Positions 7,782 through 17,285 are shown, counted from the first letter of the stretch. The stretch is 34,892 bases of DNA from Methanobacteriota archaeon (GCA_023396365.1 JAEWWL010000076.1:1-34892); one strand, 5' to 3'. Notes: a model not told the origin generated them from the sequence alone. Translations and numbers: made by a program.

Positions 7782-9407
7782 TTAATATTTGAACTTCGAG
7801 TTGGCCTCTGCAAGGCGCTTGACAAGCTCATTAACCTCGTTTACGGCACTTCCGATCTCTTCTACCGAGGCGCTTGACTCTTCTGCAAGTGCTGCAAGAC
7901 TCTCGGCTTCATTCTGGACATCCTTTGTCATCCTGTTGCCCTTCTCTGCAGAGTTGACGACATTGTTTGCAATCTGCGCCTGATCCTCGATTGCCTTTGT
8001 TATCTCGCCGATATCATGTGTGACCTGTCCGGCATTCTTTATAATGACATTTAATGCCTCAAGTGTCTTGTTTACACTCTCAACGCCGTCGACTATCTCC
8101 GTGTTGGCAAGCATGATTGCCTTTGCAGTCTTCTCGCTTCCTGTCTGAACGCCTGAGACCACCTTTTCTATTGAGTCGGTTGCAGCCCTTGCCTCGGCTG
8201 CAAGGTTTTTGACTTCACCTGCAACAACAGCAAATCCGCGTCCGTGCTCTCCTGCACGGGCGGCTTCTATTGCGGCATTAAGCGCCAGAAGATTGATCTG
8301 TCCTGCAATGTCATTGATTAGCTTTACAATCTTTCCGACTTCTTTTACCTGAGTGGTCAGGCCCTGAATCTCCTCAACGCTCTCCTTTGCAATCTTTTCC
8401 ACATCGCCCATCTTTTTATTGGTAACATTGGCAAGCACCTGTGTCTCTTTTCCAACATCCACAACATGGCTTGCGGCATTGTAGACCTCCTGCGATGTGC
8501 TTGCAATCTCCTCGTTTGACGCTGAGAGATCAGAGATCTGCCTTGTTATGTCATCAATGCTTAAAAGAAGATTTTTGGTAAGTTCGGCAGTCTTCTGACT
8601 TGCATTTGCAACACCCTCTGTTGCCTTTGCAACCTCATCTGTGCCTTTTGCAACCTCGTTTGAGTTGGATACAACTTCCTTTGTAACCTTGTTTGTTGCG
8701 GCAAGGTTTTTGGATACAGACTCTCCGATGTTGTTTACAGCTCCCTTAAATTTGTTGAATTCACCCTTTACAACAATGCTTTCAGAAAATCTCGCTGTGA
8801 AATCCGCATCTGCATATCTCTGGCAGACATTAATGGACTCTCCAATGGGAATTACAAAAGCATCGATTGCTGTGTTGACAGCTTTCACAATTTCCCTGTA
8901 TTCACCACTGTGAAGAGATGGATCGCTTCTGTAGTTTATGTTTCCTTCAGCCGCGTTATGGCCAAGGATTTCAATGTCTTTTGATACATCGCTGATTGCC
9001 TCCATCATTTTGATAAAGGCAGGAACGATTCTGTCGTTTTCAGATCTTCTCCCTGCACCACTTCCAATTGCACGAAACTTCTCCAGGTTTTTAAAATCGC
9101 CCTTTGCCATGTCCTCCCCAACCTGCTGAAGAGCAAGAAGCCTTTCCTGAACAGTGTTTATTGTCTCGGACAGAATCTTTGGCGCTCCTGAATAATTGCC
9201 GGTAACCTTTCTTGTGTAGTCATTGACTGTCATCGCAGTAAGAATTTGAGTACACTCGCCAATACCGGAAAATCCTTCTGAAAGAGTATTCAGCTCCCTT
9301 ATAATTCCCATAAATTCAGGTCCGAATTCAGAAGGATTCATCACCGGAATTTTATCTCCGGAATTCATCGCCATTAGATACTTTTCAATCTTTTCAATTT
9401 CAGACAT
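7782..9407 (-). CDS. Soluble methyl-accepting chemotaxis protein
   Basis: The receptor signals through CheW and CheA to the archaellum motor. The C-terminal coiled-coil signalling domain is complete, with the conserved hairpin tip LLALNAAIEAARAGEHGRG near residues 370-390. The N-terminal 240 residues contain two HAMP-like modules (one around AAEGNINYRSDPSLHSGEYR, one around YADADFTARFSES). No membrane segment is present, so it is a cytoplasmic receptor. An ATG also occurs at 9416, but GGAGATGAT covers that codon and lies four bases before the ATG at 9407, so I chose 9407 (541 residues). A TATA box lies at 9455-9462. The cheW gene follows closely. Confidence 0.92.
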   Translation of the reverse strand: MSEIEKIEKYLMAMNSGDKIPVMNPSEFGPEFMGIIRELNTLSEGFSGIGECTQILTAMTVNDYTRKVTGNYSGAPKILSETINTVQERLLALQQVGEDMAKGDFKNLEKFRAIGSGAGRRSENDRIVPAFIKMMEAISDVSKDIEILGHNAAEGNINYRSDPSLHSGEYREIVKAVNTAIDAFVIPIGESINVCQRYADADFTARFSESIVVKGEFNKFKGAVNNIGESVSKNLAATNKVTKEVVSNSNEVAKGTDEVAKATEGVANASQKTAELTKNLLLSIDDITRQISDLSASNEEIASTSQEVYNAASHVVDVGKETQVLANVTNKKMGDVEKIAKESVEEIQGLTTQVKEVGKIVKLINDIAGQINLLALNAAIEAARAGEHGRGFAVVAGEVKNLAAEARAATDSIEKVVSGVQTGSEKTAKAIMLANTEIVDGVESVNKTLEALNVIIKNAGQVTHDIGEITKAIEDQAQIANNVVNSAEKGNRMTKDVQNEAESLAALAEESSASVEEIGSAVNEVNELVKRLAEANSKFKY

Positions 9408-9454
9408 TTTTATCATCTCCGCAAATAACCAGATTACATCTAATACATAGCAAT

Positions 9455-9462
9455 TGTATATG
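9455..9462 (-). promoter_or_regulatory. TATA box for the chemoreceptor-cheW operon
   Basis: The minus strand reads CATATACA about 50 bases before the chosen start codon. Transcription would begin near 9433, leaving a leader of about 25 bases that contains the GGAGATGAT ribosome binding site. Nothing else was seen in the 9417-9612 spacer apart from AT-rich runs, including a T-run on the minus strand after the BofA gene. Confidence 0.5.
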
Positions 9463-9612
9463 AAAGTTCTTTTAGCGGCAGAATGTTAAAAAAACAAAAT
9501 TTTGAGGCTGAAAATGCGATTTCATCATCTCAAAGCTTTTTTTAAAAGTGGCTTATAACCATTAACAACTGCCGCCAGAGAGCCTGACCAAAAAAAAGAA
9601 GCGTTGAATTTA

Positions 9613-9867
9613 TTAAATATTTATTCCTGCAAAATTAAGCACTATCAGCAGTATTGCACCGGGAAGGCCGCCGAGTGCACATACAAGAACCGATCCCCAC
9701 GTAACCTTAAATGACTCCATTCCCAATAGTCCGAGCTGTGATACAAGAATAAGCACAATTAAGCCGATTACGGAGTTTACTATAAGCGTTGTAAGATTCT
9801 TAAGGAAATACCAGAGGACAAACACTATTCCGCCGGCGATAATTACTGTTATAAGAGTGTCCAACAT
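9613..9867 (-). CDS. BofA-family small membrane protein
   Basis: This 84-residue hydrophobic protein has about three membrane segments: LITVIIAGGIVFVLWYFL, LIVNSVIGLIVLILVSQLGL and VLVCALGGLPGAILLIVLNF. The length, the asparagine in the second helix and the terminal GGLPGAILLIVLN segment fit the BofA (pro-sigma-K processing inhibitor) family, which is widespread in methanogens although they lack sigma-K. In bacteria BofA restrains an intramembrane protease; the archaeal role is not established. It stands alone, transcribed in the same direction as its neighbours, with an AT-rich TTTAATTATAATAC element only about 17 bases before the ATG. Confidence 0.75.
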   Translation of the reverse strand: MLDTLITVIIAGGIVFVLWYFLKNLTTLIVNSVIGLIVLILVSQLGLLGMESFKVTWGSVLVCALGGLPGAILLIVLNFAGINI

Positions 9868-10053
9868 TTCTGTATTATAATTAAAACAGCCAATTTACAT
9901 TAATCTTTCTTCAGAAGACCAAAATAACCAGCCTGATTAAATGTTATTATTAAGGCCGCAAAAATGCTGCCAAAAAATTGAAGGAGTCTTTTTTTTTAAA
10001 TGGCTTTTTATCAAAATGACTTTTTTGGCCAGAGACTTCCTGTTTTTTTTGGA

Positions 10054-13000
10054 TTATCCAATCTTGTGGTTATTATCAGGATTCATATAGATTGGATCAC
10101 GCATCTCGCTCTTAACACCGGGCTCTGCGGTCGGGAACGGGAAATTCGCGTAAAGCGATGTGAAGATGTATTCAACTATCTTATCAACAGCTTTCATGGG
10201 GTTTACAATAACATACCAGTCAACACCGCGGTCTGCATCATCTGTTCCAACCTTCACCTTGACAAACAACCCTTCCGCAGCAGCCGCTCCTGCGGCATTT
10301 GTTACATAGGATGCGCCAAAACCAAACATCTCATCAAGATATTTCTTAAAGACCGGGCCTGCGAGAACATCCTCTGTAAGTGTGTTGACTCCCGGAACTG
10401 CAAGCTTTCCTTCAGGCATCATATCCTCAATCATCTTAACTGCCGAGGAGTTAAGAAGCTTAAACAGCTTTGATGAAGGATCTTTTGCCTTATTAGAGAT
10501 GAAGTCTCCGAATTTCTGCTTCATGAACACAAGCGATATATCAGAGAATGAAGAGGCAAAAGCATTGTACCAGCTGCGTTTTCCGTCACTATCCACATCA
10601 AGTGTGTAGTGGCGAATCAGGTTAAAGATGCACAATCCTGCGATAACATATGCAAGCTTTTTAGGACTGGTCTTTTGGATGTCCTCAAAGCATGACATTA
10701 CATAGTTCTCAATCATCTCTGAGACATGCTGGCCGACTTTTATCTCCTCCCAGTTTACAGCATAGCCCATGAAAAGATCGGATGAGATTTCACCAATTAG
10801 CTCTACGCAAATCTCCTTTGCCGGTGTAAGAATTGCCTCTCCGGCAGCGCCTGTATAAACAGTTGCAAGATATGAGAATGCCTGATCCCCAACCCATTTG
10901 ATGATTGAAAGATAAGTGACCCAGTCATCCATTGAATCGGCAGTCTGCATGAAATCCGCAGACTCCTGTGTATAATAGACAATTGAGTCGTAAACAATCT
11001 TCTTGCTCAAAAGCCTTAACTCATCAGCAGAGAGATTGTCTGCGTTCTCCCTTAAGAAGCGTGCAACACCGGCATTAATGCCAAACTTTCTAATCCTTCT
11101 CTTTAGATTTTCAAGTTCGGTTTCGCGGTCTTTTCTTACTCCAAGCTTATCTCCGATAAGCCTTATCTCCTGTGAAAGCTCGTATGACTCACCGCCATAC
11201 TCGCATGAAACAGAAAGTGTCAGGTAGTACGGATTGTATTCAGGCTCGGCAATCTGCTTTTTGGGAGCGAATACGTAAGCCTTATTTGTGTTGTCAGGCC
11301 TCTTTTCAATTTCATATTCAAGCTTTGATGCCAAAACCTCTGTTCTCTTATCAGTTCCCTTAAATCCACCAAACTCAGGAGTGTAATCTTCTCCGTCAAG
11401 AAGCTTTACTACCTCTTTTTCGTTTTCGATCGTCCTTACTGCAAGATTTACGATAAAGCCGGTCTTTGAAACATCATCTTCTTCTGTGTCTTTGTCATCA
11501 TATGCCGCAAACAATGCACGGCCTTCATCATCAAATGACACATCTGTGATGCTCAGACCCTCCGGATAAAAGTTTACTGTAAAGGTTTCTTCAACTATTT
11601 CATCATCTTCAAGCTCTGCTTTCACCCAGACAGGATATGTCTTTACAGTTGCGTTCTTCTCGGGAAGAGGGCTGTTGTTGACAATTTTTGCTGTGTAGTG
11701 AGTGTCATCTGTCTTCTCAAGGCTGACTGATAAAGGAACTTCATCTGAGCAGGTAATAGTTACATCCTTTGGAAGCTCTAAAAAGTCTGCAAGCTCAACT
11801 TCAAGAGAATATGTAAGACCGTCGCCATATAGGACGTTTAAACGCATATCCATTGATTTTCCCTGTTCGGGGAATTTGATACGCGGCTTTCCAATAATCC
11901 TGAAATGGATATTGTTTGTAAATGAGCCTCCTTTACCGGTGTATGCTACCTTTACAACACCCTCTTCTGCCTGCTCATATTCATCTGCAGAGATAAATGC
12001 ACCCAAAAATCCGCCGGTTAAAGTCTGGTCTTCAACTATAAGGCCGCCGCCGGAGGTCATTGTCATGGATGCTGTAAGATCCTCTCTCTCTATCTCCTCA
12101 CCTTCATATGTAACCTCAATCATCTGGGCATACAGTGTCTGCGGCGAATCCCCGGCAACAATTGCATCCCCAAAGTCTTTTCTGATTCTCATCCGGTAGG
12201 TGCTTGTACGCTCGGTCTCGTTTCCGCTTTTGCCCGTGCCTGCAGCCGCAGCTGCTCCTGCAACCGCAGCTCCTGCAGAGAAAATTCCGGTAATAATTAC
12301 AAGAGGCAGATTATAGTCAACATCGCCTGCGTCCCCTGCTCCGGTATTAATGGATGCAGAGCCTGCACCATATCCGCCATATACCTCATTGTAGTTTCCA
12401 ACAATCAGCTTATGTTTTGCCCTTGCCGCATCCTCCACAACAGAGTCTGCAAAAGACATCGCATCAGAAAGAGCTTTATCCATCTCGGTGATTCCTCTCT
12501 CAGTGCTTCCCGGAGAGGGCTCCCTGCCAAAGGATTCTATGTTGACATGCCTGTTATTATCATATGCAAAATTGCCCTTTAGTTTAAAAAAGGCAAGACC
12601 TGAACCATCAGGGTAGAAATCCTCTCTTATGACATAGTAGGTAAAAGAATTGCTTCTGTGATTGTCGCCGGCAACACCTCCGGCCCTCCAGTTGCTGTCG
12701 TCTAAGATTTCAACCTCACCTATTACGCGGTGGCCGTTGACTGTCTTATCGATAGTTTCTATCTTTGGATTGGTATACTCGGAACTGTCCTGAAGTTCGG
12801 TTTTAAGGTATGATGCAAAATCATTCACTGTTTTATATTTTGCATTTAGTCCGAACTCTGAGAATATGTAGCCGCCGCCTGAAACTTCACCATAGCGTGT
12901 TCCATAAATCTCAGTTTCATATGAATAGCTGTAAATTTTTTCCGGAAGTGATGATAAATCAACACGCTGTGAATTCTCAGGATTTATTTTTCCAAGACTG

Positions 13001-13230
13001 CTGATGATCAAAAGGGTATTTTCAGTTGCCAAAAGCTCATCAGTTCCTTTTTTATAGATTTTAATTGGCATTTCAACGACAAACTCATCACCTTCCATGC
13101 TGTGGATGTATTTTGATGAGAGTTTGTAGTCGTATTTGCTTGTATCAGTAAGGGAGTATGCCGCTGCTGCAATTCCAAAGAGCAGAAATACCGCAAATAC
13201 TGCAATAATTAATCCGGATAAACTCTTCAT
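10054..13230 (-). CDS. Large exported protein of unknown function
   Basis: I do not recognise this 1058-residue protein. It begins with a lysine and a hydrophobic helix (SGLIIAVFAVFLLFGIAAAA), a signal peptide or membrane anchor. Residues 25-300 look like a folded exterior domain. A second very hydrophobic, alanine- and glycine-rich stretch follows near 303-333 (LPLVIITGIFSAGAAVAG). Residues 370-700 are beta-rich with repeated acidic strands and resemble Ig-like modules. The last 330 residues are predominantly helical (for example FLRENADNLSADELRLLSKK). It overlaps the upstream membrane-protein gene as ATGA, so the two are made together and probably form a complex. It could be a surface or envelope-spanning structure; no enzymatic motif is evident. 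Confidence 0.82.
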   Translation of the reverse strand: MKSLSGLIIAVFAVFLLFGIAAAAYSLTDTSKYDYKLSSKYIHSMEGDEFVVEMPIKIYKKGTDELLATENTLLIISSLGKINPENSQRVDLSSLPEKIYSYSYETEIYGTRYGEVSGGGYIFSEFGLNAKYKTVNDFASYLKTELQDSSEYTNPKIETIDKTVNGHRVIGEVEILDDSNWRAGGVAGDNHRSNSFTYYVIREDFYPDGSGLAFFKLKGNFAYDNNRHVNIESFGREPSPGSTERGITEMDKALSDAMSFADSVVEDAARAKHKLIVGNYNEVYGGYGAGSASINTGAGDAGDVDYNLPLVIITGIFSAGAAVAGAAAAAGTGKSGNETERTSTYRMRIRKDFGDAIVAGDSPQTLYAQMIEVTYEGEEIEREDLTASMTMTSGGGLIVEDQTLTGGFLGAFISADEYEQAEEGVVKVAYTGKGGSFTNNIHFRIIGKPRIKFPEQGKSMDMRLNVLYGDGLTYSLEVELADFLELPKDVTITCSDEVPLSVSLEKTDDTHYTAKIVNNSPLPEKNATVKTYPVWVKAELEDDEIVEETFTVNFYPEGLSITDVSFDDEGRALFAAYDDKDTEEDDVSKTGFIVNLAVRTIENEKEVVKLLDGEDYTPEFGGFKGTDKRTEVLASKLEYEIEKRPDNTNKAYVFAPKKQIAEPEYNPYYLTLSVSCEYGGESYELSQEIRLIGDKLGVRKDRETELENLKRRIRKFGINAGVARFLRENADNLSADELRLLSKKIVYDSIVYYTQESADFMQTADSMDDWVTYLSIIKWVGDQAFSYLATVYTGAAGEAILTPAKEICVELIGEISSDLFMGYAVNWEEIKVGQHVSEMIENYVMSCFEDIQKTSPKKLAYVIAGLCIFNLIRHYTLDVDSDGKRSWYNAFASSFSDISLVFMKQKFGDFISNKAKDPSSKLFKLLNSSAVKMIEDMMPEGKLAVPGVNTLTEDVLAGPVFKKYLDEMFGFGASYVTNAAGAAAAEGLFVKVKVGTDDADRGVDWYVIVNPMKAVDKIVEYIFTSLYANFPFPTAEPGVKSEMRDPIYMNPDNNHKIG

Positions 13231-14261
13231 GCCAAAGCACCTCCTCTGGTATTAGCGGTATAAAACAGGGCTATGCCTGCAATAAGAATAATTATGCCTG
13301 CAATGTAGCAGATACTGCCGCCTAATATTCCGCCTGTAAATGACAATACTACGCCAAGCCCAAACCCTAAGGCCCATCCTGCCATTACACCGGCAATTAT
13401 TCCTGAATCAGGATATCCCCGGCTTTCAAAAACAGAGGAGAAAATTTTTCTGATGCATCCGGCTTTGTTTGCAAAGGCTCTTGCCGCAACGATAAACGCT
13501 ACAACCCCCACCAGAATATTAAAAATCCACGATGAGCCTGCAAGGAAATTGTAAACAAAAACAGAAACTCCAAGACCTATTAACAGAGGAGAAAGAGAAG
13601 CTGCGTCATACTTTTTTCCGCCAAAGCTGCCGGTCAGTCTCTTAACATGTGAGATTATTCCCTCAGGTGTCAGCTTTCCTGTAATTATTAAAGTTACAAA
13701 ATATGCAATCAGGCCTTTTCCTATTATGCCCCCTATTAATCCGGGCATGCCGCCTGTCAGCCCTCCCTGCGCAAATGACAAAAATGAGAGGAGCTGAACA
13801 GGAAGAGGGTTAATCCCAAATGACGGAAGAAGTGTTAAGACAAACCATATTAAAGCCATCGCACCGGCAATGCTCAGAATCTGTCTGCTTCCAAGCCCTC
13901 TTTTAAATCCGTCAATTATATTCTGGATGCAGGCGTTTATCACCTCTTCAGGAGAGTGCTTTTTTTTGCCCTCGTATCTTTCATCCATATCAGCACCGGA
14001 TTTTTCGTCAGAAGAGATACTCATTTCCCCCGGCGGCGTAAATATGCCGGCCTCACCGGATGCCTCAAAGTCGCCGTCGGCAGATGATATGCGTGCACCG
14101 CCGTCAGTGCTCTCAGATGCGGCATTCTCACGCATCTCCTTTAATCCTGCTGAAATCCCCGCAGATGAAGCTTTTGCTGCAACGGCTGCCTTTGAAGCGG
14201 CATCTGATGCAGAAACTTTCACTTTTGCCAGAATTTCATTCATTTTTTCCGAATTTGACAT
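13227..14261 (-). CDS. Multi-pass membrane protein of unknown function
   Basis: The 344-residue protein has two parts. The first 120 residues are charged and alanine/serine-rich (AKVKVSASDAASKAAVAAKA), likely helical or disordered and cytoplasmic. The rest has roughly six to eight membrane helices rich in glycine, including ILSIAGAMALIWFVLTLLP, LIGLGVSVFVYNFLAG and GIIAGVMAGWALGFGLGVV. I do not recognise a family. It starts the two-gene operon and its stop overlaps the start of the large exported protein. Only weak ribosome binding sequence (AGGTT) precedes the ATG, so a later start is possible. A role as membrane base or exporter for the partner is inference from the pairing. Confidence 0.8.
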   Translation of the reverse strand: MSNSEKMNEILAKVKVSASDAASKAAVAAKASSAGISAGLKEMRENAASESTDGGARISSADGDFEASGEAGIFTPPGEMSISSDEKSGADMDERYEGKKKHSPEEVINACIQNIIDGFKRGLGSRQILSIAGAMALIWFVLTLLPSFGINPLPVQLLSFLSFAQGGLTGGMPGLIGGIIGKGLIAYFVTLIITGKLTPEGIISHVKRLTGSFGGKKYDAASLSPLLIGLGVSVFVYNFLAGSSWIFNILVGVVAFIVAARAFANKAGCIRKIFSSVFESRGYPDSGIIAGVMAGWALGFGLGVVLSFTGGILGGSICYIAGIIILIAGIALFYTANTRGGALA

Positions 14262-14575
14262 AATTTAACCAGAACCTGAAAATTTAATATTTAGAATATG
14301 AAGAATATTTTAAAGTCAGGCAGTACGTTTCAAACCTGAATGATTTATCACTTTTAGATTTTTACAATAAATACATAACTTTTATGTCATCCACCAAATC
14401 CACCGGATTTAATATGAATCTACAGATGCATGACTTTTAGTCCGGACAAAAAAAAGCAGGCCGTTTTTTTTTACAGCATTAATATTCAGTCCGCAAATTC
14501 AGTCAGGAAATATTGCGGCTTTAAAAAAAATATTGCGAAAAAAAATTCAGATGAAAATTAAAAAAAAAGAGGAGT
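14262..14575. other. Intergenic spacer with promoter and stop signals
   Basis: No gene was seen in this 314-base spacer. The left part must hold the promoter of the minus-strand membrane/exported pair; candidate TATA-like sequences on that strand are TTTAAAATATTC near 14310 and GTATTTATTGTA near 14367, neither decisive. The right part holds the stop signals of the tldE operon. An A-run/T-run dyad around GCAGGCCG near 14449-14472 could stop transcription from either side. Confidence 0.5.
14523..14570 (-). terminator. Serial U-tract terminator after tldE
   Basis: Reading on the minus strand just past the tldE stop there are three T-runs of eight or nine bases (complement of the A-runs at 14560-14568, 14538-14545 and 14523-14530). 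Successive U-tracts are the usual archaeal termination signal, and this position at the end of tldDE fits. Confidence 0.55.
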
Positions 14576-15889
14576 TTAGTTTCCAACAACCGAGAGGTCT
14601 GAGAATCTGATTGAGGGAACAGTCATTCCTCCAAGCTCCCTTGACTCTTCAGACATCCCGGAAATATTTCCAAGCATCTCAAATATATTTCCGGAGAGCA
14701 TTGCAGACTTTATCGGCTTTGTCTTCTCGTTGTCCTTCATCCATGCCGCATTTGAAAGCTCAACGGAAAAGTCGCCTGAAACGGGATTTGCAGTATGTGC
14801 ACCGACAACAGTGTGTGCGTAGACTGCCTCTTCATCAAAGATGTTCTCACGCTTTCCGTCTATGTAGATGTTGTGAAAGCCAATCGCCGGGCCTCCGCCT
14901 GCACCTGCACGAACAGCACTTCCGGTTGAACTCTGATTGTAGCGGTATGCAGTCTTTAAGTCATACGCAAACTCTTTTACAACACCGGATTTGATAAAAT
15001 CAATTTTCCTTGTAAGTACTCCTTCCGAATCACGAAGTGTCGAGCCCGGTCCGTTGAAGGGATCGTCAAAGACATTTAAATTTTTATCAAAACACTCCTC
15101 ACCCAGCTTTCCGCTCAGAAAAGACCTTTTTGAATTCACGCTTTTTCCTGAAAGCGATGGCAAAAGAACAGAGCCTGCCAGCTGGCATACTGCTATAGGC
15201 GAGAGGATAACATCATATCTGCCGGTTTTAATCTCCCCGGCATCCTTTGAAAAGACCGCAAGAGAAGATGCCTCCCTGCCTGTTTTTTCAGGATCAATTT
15301 TTCCTGCATAAACAGATGAGTCAAATTCATATCCCGTGGATGCTGCTGCTATTGTCTCCATTGAAACACCCGCACCTGTCTTTTCAAGAGAGTAAAAGAC
15401 ACCGTTAGAATTTGCAATTGTGCTTTTGCCCTTTGAGAGTGATGCAGAGCCTCCGACAATGCTGGCATCATATTCTGATGCTCCCAACAGCATCCTCTCA
15501 ATAAAGGATTTTGCAGCTGATATATCGCATGAGAGATTTTTGTCAAATACATCCGGGCTTATGTCCGGAAGAGGGCAGGGCTGTGAAAGCCCCTCCCAGT
15601 TCTGCGGAGTTGAAAGTTTTGCACCGGACAGGGCTGAGAGAAGGCATTTTTCCCAGCGCTTTGGATCATTTGTGGATGAGCATCCGATTCTTCCGTCCTT
15701 TATTATCCTGATGCCTATGCCCCACGAATCCGATCCTGATGCCTCTCCGATGAGCTTTCCCTTAAGCTCAAGATTTACACCGGAGCCTTTTGAGAAATAA
15801 ACCTCGGTTTCATCTGCAAGGCCCGAACCTTTTCTTAGTATATCATCAATTATTGATTCGCTGCAGTCATTATCAGACATACTTTTCAT
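14576..15889 (-). CDS. tldE: TldE/PmbA-family protease subunit
   Basis: TldE (PmbA) partners TldD in a heteromeric metalloprotease that degrades unfolded or modified small peptides. The 437-residue length and the C-terminal region (GGMTVPSIRFSDLSVVGN) fit the family, as do the central SPIAVCQLAGSVLLPSLSGK and the DPFNGPGSTLRDSEGV segment. As expected for TldE it lacks the HExxxH motif found in its partner. The start overlaps the tldD stop as ATGA, and GGAGG stands six bases before the first ATG, which decides for this start over the ATG nine bases later. The peptide substrate cannot be told from the sequence. Confidence 0.9.
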   Translation of the reverse strand: MKSMSDNDCSESIIDDILRKGSGLADETEVYFSKGSGVNLELKGKLIGEASGSDSWGIGIRIIKDGRIGCSSTNDPKRWEKCLLSALSGAKLSTPQNWEGLSQPCPLPDISPDVFDKNLSCDISAAKSFIERMLLGASEYDASIVGGSASLSKGKSTIANSNGVFYSLEKTGAGVSMETIAAASTGYEFDSSVYAGKIDPEKTGREASSLAVFSKDAGEIKTGRYDVILSPIAVCQLAGSVLLPSLSGKSVNSKRSFLSGKLGEECFDKNLNVFDDPFNGPGSTLRDSEGVLTRKIDFIKSGVVKEFAYDLKTAYRYNQSSTGSAVRAGAGGGPAIGFHNIYIDGKRENIFDEEAVYAHTVVGAHTANPVSGDFSVELSNAAWMKDNEKTKPIKSAMLSGNIFEMLGNISGMSEESRELGGMTVPSIRFSDLSVVGN

Positions 15890-17211
15890 CCCCGGCCTCC
15901 AATTACAGCGCTTTTTAAGAGAAGATGCGGTGATCCGTCAGTTACAGGAACACTCTGCCCCGCCTTTCCGCAGTATCCCGGATTCATTTTTCGATCATCT
16001 GCACAGAGAGCGATATTGTAAAGCGTCTTTAGAATATCTCCTGAGAGTGAGACATCGCGGACCATTCCTGACAGCTCTCCGTTTTTTATGAGATAGCCGT
16101 ACTCGGCATTGAACTGGAAAACTCCGCGCCCCGGGTCGACCTGTCCGCCTCTTGAGCCTTTAAGAAGAATGCCGTTTTTGCATTCCGCAATTATTTCATC
16201 ATATGTGGAGTCGCCGTTTTCTATGAATGTGTTGCTCATCCTCACAACAGGAACACTGCCTGACTCTGCTCTCGCATGGCCTGCATCGCCGTCCCCGACC
16301 GCCGCTAATGTCTGGCGGTTATGCAGAAATGATTTTAAAACTCCTTTTTTTATAATCTCTGTTCTTACCGGAAGAACACCTTCGGCATCAACAGGCATGA
16401 ATCCGAATTCAAAAAGTGTGGGGTCGTCAACAACACTTACAATCTCATCTCCAATCTTCTGCCCTGTCATCCCGCGAAGGACAGATATGCCCTCTTTTAC
16501 AAGGTCTCCTTCGGATGCATGGCCGACAGCCTCATGGGCAAAAACGCCTGCAAGCTCCTGGTCCAAAACAGCGTCCATAATTCCTCCCTTTGCCGGGGCT
16601 GCATCAAGAAGGCTTACAGCTCTATTTGCCGCTGAAAGACCCTTATTATCCTTATGCCTCAGATTCAGGCCGGTGATTGAATGCTCGCTTTCGCGTCCGG
16701 CCTGCATGACATCGCCTTTTTTTGCAACAGCAGAGACGGAGTATCCCAACCTGCATATTTCATATGTGTATTCATGCCCTGATGAGTCCTCAAAGTAGAC
16801 AGTCCCGTTTCCTTCGGAATAGTTTGCACGGGTATTGATTATGTTTTCAATCTTTGCCGTCTTTTCAATCTCCAATAAAAGATTGCATTTCTCTTCTAAA
16901 GAGACCTCTTTTGGATCCTCTTTTAATTCTGGCATCTGAAGAATGCCTGATCTGCAGTCGGCAAGGACTACCTCCTCCTCTGTTGCAGATGCATATCTCA
17001 TTGCAAGTGCAATATATTCATCAATCTCTTTTTTGGACTTTGCACCGAAGTTTTCAATTGATACAACACCCCATCCGCGTCTGTTGAGCACACGGAGAAT
17101 AGCAACATCAAAAAAGCTGTCTGCTGCGGATTCAACAACACTGTTGTCTATTTCAATAGTTGTTGAAACACCCCTGACGTGCCTTATGTCATAATAGCAG
17201 GGTTCTTCCAT
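15886..17211 (-). CDS. tldD: TldD-family metalloprotease subunit
   Basis: TldD carries the catalytic zinc site of the TldD/TldE protease. The 441-residue protein has HEAVGHASEGD near residue 225, the HExxxH zinc motif, followed by the conserved VDAEGVLPVRTEIIKKGVL and a glycine-rich GGQVDPGRGVFQF stretch near the C-terminal third. It is the first gene of the tldDE pair. A TTTATATAAA element at 17225-17234 lies too close to the ATG (centre about 18 bases away) for a normal leader, and AGGATG lies eight bases upstream as a possible ribosome site. Transcription could alternatively read through from lonB, 75 bases upstream. Function in this organism is inferred from the family. Confidence 0.92.
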   Translation of the reverse strand: MEEPCYYDIRHVRGVSTTIEIDNSVVESAADSFFDVAILRVLNRRGWGVVSIENFGAKSKKEIDEYIALAMRYASATEEEVVLADCRSGILQMPELKEDPKEVSLEEKCNLLLEIEKTAKIENIINTRANYSEGNGTVYFEDSSGHEYTYEICRLGYSVSAVAKKGDVMQAGRESEHSITGLNLRHKDNKGLSAANRAVSLLDAAPAKGGIMDAVLDQELAGVFAHEAVGHASEGDLVKEGISVLRGMTGQKIGDEIVSVVDDPTLFEFGFMPVDAEGVLPVRTEIIKKGVLKSFLHNRQTLAAVGDGDAGHARAESGSVPVVRMSNTFIENGDSTYDEIIAECKNGILLKGSRGGQVDPGRGVFQFNAEYGYLIKNGELSGMVRDVSLSGDILKTLYNIALCADDRKMNPGYCGKAGQSVPVTDGSPHLLLKSAVIGGRG

Positions 17212-17285
17212 AAAATTTGCATCCTTTATATAAATTGAGAAAAGACAGGATAAAATCCTGCCGCATTTTTAGAAAAATTTGTTTT

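Noticed and set aside
7757..7831. A 25-residue N-terminal extension of CheW
   Set aside because: The extension overlaps the chemoreceptor gene and does not match CheW; the ATG at 7756 has a good ribosome site and aligns with the second CheW.
9408..9416. An earlier ATG for the chemoreceptor
   Set aside because: The GGAGATGAT ribosome site includes this ATG and is placed to serve the ATG at 9407.
10000..10473. A 157-codon plus-strand frame preceded by an AAGGAG-like site
   Set aside because: It lies opposite the end of the large exported-protein gene, has a cysteine- and histidine-rich composition typical of antisense translation, and the AAGGAG is too far from its ATG.
14449..14472. A small structured RNA around the A-run/T-run dyad
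   Set aside because: The pairing is only between homopolymers, so it has little specificity beyond a possible stop signal.
17225..17234. TTTATATAAA as the tldD promoter
   Set aside because: Its centre lies only about 18 bases from the ATG, so transcription would start inside the gene, and no later start codon fits. It may be chance or mark a different start point.
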